This document shows, piece after piece, positions 56,335 through 64,000 of a stretch of DNA of 64,000 bases. The first letter of the stretch is position 1. Every line of letters starts with the position of its first letter. Both the position numbers and the translations under genes were made by a program. Origin of the DNA: Symsagittifera roscoffensis (Eukaryota; Xenacoelomorpha; Acoela; Convolutidae); assembly GCF_963678635.1 (NCBI RefSeq), contig NC_087065.1:66993374-67057373 (forward strand). Reading direction: 5' to 3'. The notes under the pieces were generated by a model. That model had not been told where the DNA came from, did not search any database, and saw only the letters and a list, made by a program, of their open reading frames with translations.

Positions 56335-57904
56335 TTGTATTGGTTGTTGATTTTGTGTGTGTATCTATCTGGTGTGGAGAAAAAATTTTATGATATGTAT
56401 GTGGTTTCTGTACTCCTTGTCCACGATATTCTTGGGTATATGGTGCAAATATATCTGGTTGTAAATAATCATCATCTGAGGATAAGTAATCCATTTGATG
56501 AGATGTTTGTTTTTCATTTTTATTCTGTTGAAAGAATGGGTAATTTTCACTACGATCCTGTGGAGGATGTGAATTTGTTTGAAAATTTACTGAATTGGTT
56601 GGTGCCATTGGGTTATCCCAGTATCGAGATCTTATGTGATTATTAATATTTTTTTGTGGGGGATAGTTTGTTTTTGATGGATGTGTGTAATTATAATTAT
56701 GTTCTGCAAAATTGTTCCTAGTGAACGTTCTGCGTGTTTTTGACGGTATTGTCATGGGTCTGTATGTTTGATAATCCATTTGTGAATATTTTGGGGCAAC
56801 CGAACGTTTAACGGTTGATTGTAAGGTTACCTGTGCTAGTGAAGGGTTTGTATTTCTTGGTGTTGTTAAATTTGGACGTATTGGTGAGATACTTTGTTGT
56901 GCAGTTGTTATTGGTTGAGCGATTTCTTCATTTATAAAGTGTGATGGTGTCTGAATATCTTGTTGAGTGAGATTCCTAGTTCCATTGAGGTTTTCATTGT
57001 GTATGACTGTCGAGTTTAAACTATTATTTCGCGTATCAGGTAAAAATGTATTATAGTTTAATGGTGTTGCATCAATGGTTAATGGTATTACTCTTACATA
57101 ATCTCTTACATAAGATATCGTACTTTTTGCTTGACTTGAGATTGATTGTGGGAAGTTTATGAATGCATAATGAGACCATTCGGGGTCCCAAACATAGTCT
57201 GATTGTTCTGTGATGGCAGTATCATCGTTTGAGTTTTGAGGTCTAAAATTTTTTCTTGCTTGTGAAATTAAATCTATATTATGTGTGAAATAATCTATTA
57301 TAAACCATGCCAAAATTTTTTGTAAATCATGTTTTGTATGTGGTGAAACTTCATCGTTGGAGAAATTTTCTTTAATTATATTTAGAAAACTAGAGAGTAG
57401 TGTGATTTCATGTCGTACTCTTATATGTTTAGATGTATCTGTCGGTGAGACATTTGGGATTGGGATTTCGTTTTCTAATATCGAAATATAACTATATATT
57501 ATTGCAAAAACTTCATTGGAGAATATGGAGTTTGCTCTTTGTGAGTTATGATATTGTATGCTTTTTATATATTCTGAGAATACTTTTGAAAATTCTAAAT
57601 CAAGGTCGTCTGTTTGAATTACATATTTGCTGTGATTCTGGTTTGGTGAGCTGAATTCTATGGAGTAGATTCCGTATTGTTGTTTTAAGTTACATATATC
57701 TTTCAGATAGTGATCGATAATTGTTCTTTTGATTTTTACATCTGGAAACTCTGTTTTACATGGGCTGATTCCGGGTTCAAACAACTTTAAGAGTAAATTT
57801 TTGCAAAAATCATGCTGTCCTCTATTATCGGGTGCATCTACGATGAAGGGGTAGATATCGTCATCATCTGGACTTTCTTCACCTGGGGTGTGTGTTGAGC
57901 TCAT
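56318..57904 (-). pseudogene. N-terminal extension of Gag (copy B)
   Basis: 528 open codons from MSSTHTPGEESPDDDD. Residues about 15-210 look like a helical folded domain (KNLLLKLFEPG, LKDICNLKQQYGIYSIEF, EVFAIIYSYISILE). Residues 210-528 are disordered, Pro/Gln/Asn/Thr-rich, with an acidic SSDDDYLQPDIFAPY motif. It is far longer than the region before the capsid in ordinary gypsy Gags. The start overlaps ORF1 by about 26 bases. Confidence 0.72.
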
Positions 57905-58341
57905 TTTTTCGTTTGATGACTGTTAATATGTAATTATCGATGTGTGTAATTGGTTGATTCCAATTGTATAAGTGTACTGGTTTGTGTTTATATTGTTTTT
58001 TTATTCTTCTTTTTCCTCTTTTTGATGAATTTGAAGTTGTTTCTGAGTCGGAAAAATATAATTGATCGTGAATTGGGCAATTTTTAACTATTGATTCTTT
58101 TAATTTATAAAGATCGTCTAAACTGCTGGTTTCTGATTCTGAAAATGCGTTTCTGTTTTTGGAAAATCTTTTTCGTGTTATTTGTCTTTGTTTGGTTATT
58201 ATTTTTCTTTTTAGTGTTTGTCGTTTTTTTCTATTATATCCAACTGTTTGTGTATGAGGTGTGATTACAAGGTCGTATTTTTTGTTATCTATTTCACAAT
58301 TGTGTAAAACGATTTTTTTTTCCTAGGTTTTTAAATGACAT
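57879..58341 (-). pseudogene. ORF1: small basic protein (copy B, frameshifted)
   Basis: Same start and end as in copy A, but 463 nt long because of deletions in a T run near 58315, which shift the frame just after the start. The Lys/Arg-rich body is readable. Confidence 0.6.
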
Positions 58342-59462
58342 AAGGTTTAGGATGACGGATGCAAAAGGTTGTTAAATGATTTCTACTTTCTTAGACTGTT
58401 AGTCCTTACGATTTTTTGGTTAGTTTAACCTGGGTCTATTTGTTTAGGGTTGGAGAGAAAAGATTTCTTACTTTCTCGTGGCTAGTATAAGCTAAGGTGT
58501 TAACTTACTTAATCTTACTTAGGGGTAGCGATTGTGTTCAAGGGTTGGAGAATAGTAAATCGATCTACAAGGTTCAGGTATAATTAGAACGCGAGTAGTT
58601 CGTTAGATACTATTTTAAACTTACTAAGTCTAAGATTTATCCTGGGTCTGGTAAGAGGGGGGATCAAGTGAAGGATGAATAACCGAAGTTCTTCACTGTT
58701 TATCCTAATTTGAATGGTTAGTTTTGTTCAAAAATTTCTATTAGTCTTGGGTTTTTAGAAAAGGTTGGATAGTGAATCGACGTTTGAGGTCGTTAGACAC
58801 GAGTTAAGTGGGTGGGGGAGAACAAAATTGTTCTTTTTGATCCAAGGATAAAGGATAGGCCTTGATGATCAAGTTTTATATTTAATGAAATAGAAAATGA
58901 ATTAAGGTCCAAGGAGAAGCCTTGATGATCTGATTTTAAAATTAAGTGAATTTAAGTTTAAAATGATTTAAATTTGTTTAAGGAAAAGATTTAGTGTTTT
59001 AATGATATTAGTGAGCTTGTGAAAGCTGTTATGTTTAGGTGATGAAGCTGGAACAACAGGATTATTTATGATTACTAACCGTTTATTGTCATGCGACTAA
59101 TTTTTATTTTGATTTTTCAATAAATATTTTTCAAACATGTTTTGTATATTACTGCAGAATTTAGGAAAACGATCTGAGATCTTTTTATCAATCGTTATTG
59201 TATATTAATAGTTTTGTTTAGCTGAGATGTCGGAGAATAGGAATGGTTGAATCTGGAAAGCGTTTTCCATCTTGTCTGACACTCATTGATTTTGTTAACG
59301 GATTTATTATTTAAAAACTGAGGTTTTTGAAAAAAAAGTTCTGAGTTTTACGGAAAAAAATGCTTGACAGTTTTTTCAATTTCAAAAACTCTAAAATTGA
59401 CAGGAAAACTAACCGAAATTGAAAAATGTAGATGAAAGGAGGATCTACGATTTTCTCGAAGG
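58342..59462 (-). other. 5' leader of copy B
   Basis: From 58342 to about 59221 it aligns with copy A and keeps the GTAAGT at 58508-58503, the palindrome at 58819-58834 and the two GATCCAAGG-type stem-loops (58839-58870 and 58906-58930). From 59222 to 59462 it is unrelated to copy A and has no TGG-initial PBS next to the LTR. Confidence 0.6.
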
Positions 59463-59873
59463 TGAGTTAGGACCGATGTGGTTAACTCATAGAGTAATTT
59501 CGGATAGGGTACACCGTCTGCTCGTCACGCTATCTTATTTTCGGCCGGATAGATTCGTGCAACTTCTTAGTCTAATACCGATCCTAATCTTACTCTTATA
59601 CTATCTAGTCTCAGGTTGTTTAACTAGTCTCTGCTAGGCTCAATAGATCTAGGGTATACTGGTTTATTGCGGCTGCTGAAGTCTTCTTGGAGAGTCCAAC
59701 TAATTTCTAAGTTAAATTCAAATCTCTCTGGTGCTGAAATTACAAGTAATTTCAGCACTTACAAATAAGTGGATTGTTAGTCAGATGGATCATGATTGGT
59801 TAATATTAAATACTTTACATTGGTAAAATATCTAATTTATCCAATCATAAAATGTAGTTTAGATCAGGTTCCA
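59463..59873 (-). repeat. 5' LTR of copy B
   Basis: 411 bp, TG..CA. Perfect 12-bp palindrome at 59731-59758, inverted repeat at 59793-59847, AATAAA on the minus strand at 59668-59663. Confidence 0.93.
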
Positions 59874-61378
59874 TTACCCATGAGTAAATGGTCCTAAATC
59901 GATTGCGCTCTTATTCTTTAAGTGAACCAACCATTTTATATAATAAAAAAACTAAAACAGACAATGATCTTAGATAAAAGTGAAAAAACAATCTTTTGTC
60001 TTGGTGGTCAAATTTGCTAACTTGCACTAGATGTTCTAAAAAAGTGATTAAAGTCGGAAAATCATTTTGGTCGTCAAAGTTTGGAACATTTTTTGAAATT
60101 CCCCCTCGAGAAAATCCTAGCTCCGCCCCTGCTGAACCTAAAGCTTTATCGTAAGTGTTTACAGGATTCTGCAACTGTTTTCAGTAATACTGAACCTCTC
60201 TTTAGAGCCTTGAGCTTTATGATGTTGGAATTCTAGCCTTCAAAATCGAAAGCATTTCGAGAGGCAGGAAACCTCAAGTTCAAAATCAGATTTCACCGAC
60301 GAAATTGAGGATAATATATTGGTACGCGATGTTCATTAGAATTTTGAGAAGTTTTGAGAATGATAAGGCATATTTTACTGCAAATTCCAAGTTTACTCTC
60401 AAAAACAAATTCTCAAAAAATTAAAAGAAATCTATGCTCACTTTAAAAATTTTGATTTTTAACGAGAGTATGTGATAATTTTGGGCGATGCGGTTGAAGC
60501 GAGAAATAGTACTTTCGCAATCTTAAAAAAAATATTTAAAACAGGGATAGCTGGTTACTGTGCAAGTAACACAGAATGTACCGACCCTGATCTTTAGAAA
60601 ACTAGGATTTAGAAAGTTTTTTTTTCAAAATTACTGTAATTTTTTGTACTTGGTGGGATAAAAGGATCTGACGTAGAAAAAAATACTTTAAACATATTAG
60701 ACAGTCATGGTAATATAGGTAAATTGGACAAAAATTTTGAAGAAAAATTACAAAAAAAGTTAAAAAAAACTTTAAAAAAAAGAAAACGAAATTCAGAAAA
60801 TTTTTTTGAATTTTTTTGGAATTTTGGTTACCAAAATGAGGCTAAAAAACTCCAAAAACTAGTTTACTTGCTTAAAATCAAATTATTTAACTGTGTTACC
60901 TGATTTTGTGAGGAAAACAAAAAGCAAAAAAACTAAGACACACCTGAACTCAAAGTTCTTCCCCTTTTTTCAAATGGTCGGAACAATAACTGTTAATGAC
61001 GGTGATGATTAACCATTTATATCCCGCCATCCACATGGTTTTGCTTAAGAAATTTCGGCTCTTTTTCAATTTCCTACTCACCTCGTCATATAACAAAACA
61101 AAGCTGTTCAAAAATTTTTCATAGGGCATTTCGCATCTAAGAAATGTTGTAGAATTTTGATCACCTGGTCACACTGACACGGTTTAATGAAAATGATTAC
61201 TTGAAAAGTCATTTAAAATGGACTTTTAATTATTGAGTTTCAAAAAACTTCAAATGGGGAACCAGAAAAGAACCCCACTTTCAAATATGTAACAATTAAG
61301 TATCCCCGACAGCCACAAAAAACGGCTCTTTTTCCTCCCACCCCACGCCTCTTGTAAGCATTGAATTCATAGTTTAAC
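59874..61378. other. Host DNA with repeat fragments, no gene
   Basis: Contains the CTCGAGAAAATCCTAGCTCCGC repeat near 60105-60130 shared with intron 1 of the claudin-like gene, and the left end of a GGCTCTTTTT-type MITE at 61324. No supported ORF. Confidence 0.5.
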
Positions 61379-61590
61379 GGCTCTTTTCCAGTTTCCCCCT
61401 TTCAAATTCAGTTTTGAAAAGCTTATTTAACGTTGCCATAGTGCAAAAAATTTTGGCGCGGTAAACAAATCGACAACTGTGAACAGATTTGCTCTTCATA
61501 CTTTACGGCGGAACATCACGCATTTAGCCTTAATAACACGTAAAACAAACATAAAACTCGGCATTTTGAAAGGCGGGACTGGAAAGAGCC
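61379..61590. mobile_element. MITE with GGCTCTTTT ends, subfamily 2, inverted
   Basis: Ends GGCTCTTTTCC and GGAAAGAGCC. The interior matches the reverse complement of 62168-62386 (for example AACACGTAAAACAAAC). Flanks do not show a clean duplication. Confidence 0.55.
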
Positions 61591-61602
61591 CAAATGCCAA
61601 TT

Positions 61603-61814
61603 GGCTCTTTTTCCTCCCCCCCCCCCCCCCCCCCACCTCACTCAAACATGAGTTTTATGGTCTACCGAGTGGTTTTACAAGGTTAGTTATGAAGATCAAA
61701 TATGTTTGTCATGGCCTAATTAGTCTGCATGTCAATTTTCATGACAATCGGACTAAGTGGACACTAACTTCAAATATAAAAATTTGCAGGTGGGGGGGAA
61801 AAGGAAAAAGAGCC
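61603..61814. mobile_element. MITE with GGCTCTTTTT ends, 8-bp TSD TGCCAATT
   Basis: 212 bp with inverted ends GGCTCTTTTTCC and GGAAAAAGAGCC followed inward by long C and G runs. TGCCAATT flanks it on both sides (61595-61602, 61815-61822). No coding capacity. Confidence 0.85.
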
Positions 61815-62167
61815 TGCCAATTTTTTTACAATGCTCCGATAATATGAAAAGAAAAATTACTCTAGAAAAATTGCACGTGGGGGACAAGGAAAAACAGCTT
61901 AAAATACTGCCATTCATTTGTTTTTGCGGGCACATCTATCTGCCTTCTTACTGCCTGGACTGGGAAATTGGCTGGCACTACTTAACAATTTGCCCCCGAT
62001 GGTATCTACTAAAGATTCTCCACCACTAGGTACAGTAACTTAGCACTAGAATTTTCCTATTTTGCTGCATTCTGATGAGTCGAAAACGCGATTAATTTTA
62101 TCGAATTAACAAAACCCTTTTTCTTTAAGGGGGAGGGGGTTTATTAAGTAGATCTAATTGTTTCTTC

Positions 62168-62386
62168 GGCTCTTTTCTACTTTCCATCCCAGCTTTCCAA
62201 ATATCGTTTTTATGTTTGTTTTACGTGTATTACGGCTAAATGCGTAGTGCTCCGATGTATAAAGTATGAAGAAGAAATCTGTTCACAATTGTGAATTCGT
62301 TCAACACGCCAAATTTCATTTCATTATATTAATGTTAAATAAGCTTTTCGAAGTTCAATTTGAAATGGGGGAACAAGAAAAGAGCC
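62168..62386. mobile_element. MITE with GGCTCTTTTC ends, 8-bp TSD GTTTCTTC
   Basis: 219 bp; ends GGCTCTTTTC and GAAAAGAGCC; GTTTCTTC at 62160-62167 and 62387-62394. The interior belongs to the same subfamily as 61379-61590, on the other strand. Confidence 0.8.
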
Positions 62387-62698
62387 GTTTCTTCTACCGT
62401 TTCTCCCCCAACAGAAATGAACATCCTTCTTGCATATGAAACAACTTTTTTATTAGACAAACATGCACATGAAAATTTATTTGACAATGGATCACATGAG
62501 AGAAATTCTTTGAGTTTTATAAAATTGCAGTTTTATGGGGGCAGTAGAAGCGCTGAAAACTCTTCTGTTCTCGGTTGAGTTCATACTCTTCATACTCTAC
62601 AAATTTTTTAATTTTACTCTGTTTTTGCTGACATACTCTGCAAATTTTTTAATTTAGTTTTTGCATAGTAATAATACTAACTAGTCAGGACACATTTG

Positions 62699-62862
62699 GG
62701 CTCTTTTTCCTTCCCCCCCCCCCCCCACCTCACTCAAACATGAATTTTATGGTCTAAACGAGCGGTTTTACAAGGTTAATTATGAAGACCAAATATGCTT
62801 GTAATCAGTCTGCATGTCAATTTTCACGACAATCGGACAAACTGAACAGTAACTTCAAATAT
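62699..62862. mobile_element. MITE with GGCTCTTTTT ends, right end missing
   Basis: Left end and body match 61603-61814; the last ~45 bases with the right terminus are absent and the sequence passes into the hairpin-ended repeat. Confidence 0.7.
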
Positions 62863-62864
62863 AT

Positions 62865-63607
62865 CAAGACTTCTCGTATCAAGGCGAAGCTCTGAATGTT
62901 CCGACTGCCGGCTCTTTTTCCTTCCCCCCCCCCCCCACCTCACTCAAACATGAACTTTATGGTCTACCGAGTGGTTTTACAAGGTTAGTTATGAAAATCA
63001 AATATGTTTGTCACGGCCTAATTAGTCTGCATGTCAATTTTCATGACAATCGGACAAAGTGGACACTAACTTCAAATATTAAAATTTGCAGGAGGGGGGA
63101 GGAAAAAGAGCCCGACTGCCTTTTAAGGTTTCTGGAGCAGTAATAACATTCAAAAATTAAATGAAATAAAACAAAATGAAAATGTTTTTTTTTCTAAAAT
63201 TTGAAATTTTTTTATAAAAATCATCGCCCCACACGCCATTTAAAGTACAAAAGGATTGATTTTGCTCCTTGTAACAAATCAACTATGGCAAATAAGTTTC
63301 TTTCAACCAATTTGGAACTATTTCTAGGACGGAATAACTCTCAGCTTACGCGTTAATAGCGCAAAATACATCGCGCGTTAATTGTCCCAAATTGGCTAAA
63401 ATGGCAATCATTAAACCGCCGTAACTTTACGAAAAATGATCACAGGTGAAATATCTTTTCAAATTTGAGCTCCGGACAACAATACTTTTAAACTGATACA
63501 AAAAAATTCCGTCAAAAATGGCTAGTTAAAAAGTCGAAATTTGTCTGAAGAAAAAAAACCCAACCCGAGCACAAATATTCCGTTACTTTCGTATCGAAAG
63601 TCGGAAT
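62865..63607 (+). repeat. Hairpin-ended interspersed repeat, copy 3, split by a MITE
   Basis: 62865-62909 and 63113-63607 together match the repeat at 22393-22917. The right end forms an inverted repeat, ATTCCG..ACTTTCG and CGAAAGTCGGAAT (63577-63607). Confidence 0.75.
62910..63112. mobile_element. MITE nested in the hairpin-ended repeat, 8-bp TSD CGACTGCC
   Basis: 203 bp; ends GGCTCTTTTTCC and GGAAAAAGAGCC. CGACTGCC at 62902-62909 and 63113-63120; removing the element restores the host repeat as found at 22430. This fixes both element ends exactly. Confidence 0.88.
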
Positions 63608-63890
63608 AAAAATTTGCAGGTGGGGGGGGGGGGGAGGGGAGAAAAAGAACCCATATATTCTGTTTCAATGAACAATCACGCAACACACTAAAAAAAGGAA
63701 AACCAAATATGGGGGAATAGATGATTTGGCTGAGCTATGGACTGATTCGTTTGATTACACGTTTCATATGATCAAAACTCCTAATTTTGAAACATACTTG
63801 TAAGTTTGTGTAATGACATTAGTTTTATAACCAATGTCTTAAAGTAGCTTTAAAAACTTGTGGAACATGTTGAGTTTAGATATGGGGGTC
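63608..63890. other. MITE right-end fragment and unassigned DNA
   Basis: 63608-63651 matches the right end of the GGCTCTTTTT MITE (TTGCAGGTGGGGG..AGAAAAAGAACCC). The rest is unassigned. Confidence 0.45.
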
Positions 63891-64000
63891 TAACTCATAG
63901 AGTAATTTCGGATAGGGTACACCGTCTGCTCGTCACGCTATCTTATTTTCGGCCGGATAGATTCGTGCAACTTCTTAATCTAATACCGATCCTAATCTTA
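63891..64000 (-). repeat. Start of a third LTR copy (cut by window edge)
   Basis: From TAACTCATAGAG on it matches the other LTRs closely. The first ~20 bases of the LTR as read on the plus strand are missing, so its outer end is truncated or replaced. Same orientation as copies A and B. Confidence 0.85.

Larger units (their letters stand above)
41104..59873 (-). mobile_element. Giant env-bearing Ty3/gypsy-type LTR element, copy B (both LTRs present)
   Basis: About 18.8 kb between paired LTRs (41104-41515 and 59463-59873). Gene order is as in copy A, without the internal duplication. Several frames are more complete than in copy A (Gag N-terminus 528 codons, RT 310, integrase 585), but every large gene carries at least one stop or frameshift. 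The LTRs share bases absent from copy A, yet the flanks share only TTA and the leader next to the 5' LTR has no PBS. The size is about twice or more that of ordinary gypsy-type elements. Confidence 0.93.

Noticed and set aside
59463-59873. Right LTR of copy B as an unrelated solo LTR
   Set aside because: It shares several bases with the left LTR of copy B that differ from both LTRs of copy A, so the two most likely form a pair.

Overview
The window looks like AT-rich nuclear DNA of an invertebrate animal. The reasons are GT-AG introns, a multi-exon four-transmembrane gene of claudin/PMP22 type, many interspersed repeats and MITEs, and env-bearing Ty3/gypsy-type LTR elements. Nothing here fixes the phylum. 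A run of exactly 200 N (40725-40924) shows it is an assembled scaffold.

More than half of the window is two old copies of one very large retrovirus-like element, both on the minus strand: copy A (1 to 20154, entered through its 3' LTR) and copy B (41104 to 59873, about 18.8 kb between paired ~411-bp TG..CA LTRs). A third copy begins at 63891. In the element's own direction the layout is: LTR, structured leader, small basic ORF1, one gag-pro-pol block (N-terminal extension, capsid, CCHC knuckle, Asn/Arg/Ser-rich linker, DSGA protease, YLDD reverse transcriptase, RNase H, HHCC/DDE integrase with GPY module), two tiny membrane ORFs, Ser/Pro-rich ORF X, env, the unrecognised ORF Y, a 1.6-kb 3' region, LTR. 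Both copies carry many stops and frameshifts, but mostly at different places, so comparing them shows which frames are real. Copy A also has a 1.5-kb internal tandem duplication across ORF X and env. Copy B has lost its primer-binding site and has a leader end unlike copy A.

Host DNA between the copies (20155-41103) holds one convincing gene on the plus strand (exons at 31378, 32182, 34839 and 37472). It encodes a claudin/PMP22-like protein of about 257 residues whose last exon is present twice in a ~2.6-3.1 kb tandem duplication. A cluster of coding-like minus-strand segments (26373-28421) may be an unrecognised gene or its remains. The rest is repeats: a ~520-bp family with hairpin ends (22393-23366 and 62865-63607), several local duplications and an AT-rich palindromic array.

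Right of copy B (59874-63890) is a repeat-rich stretch. It contains a MITE family with GGCTCTTTT termini; three copies have perfect 8-bp target-site duplications, and one is nested inside the hairpin-ended repeat.
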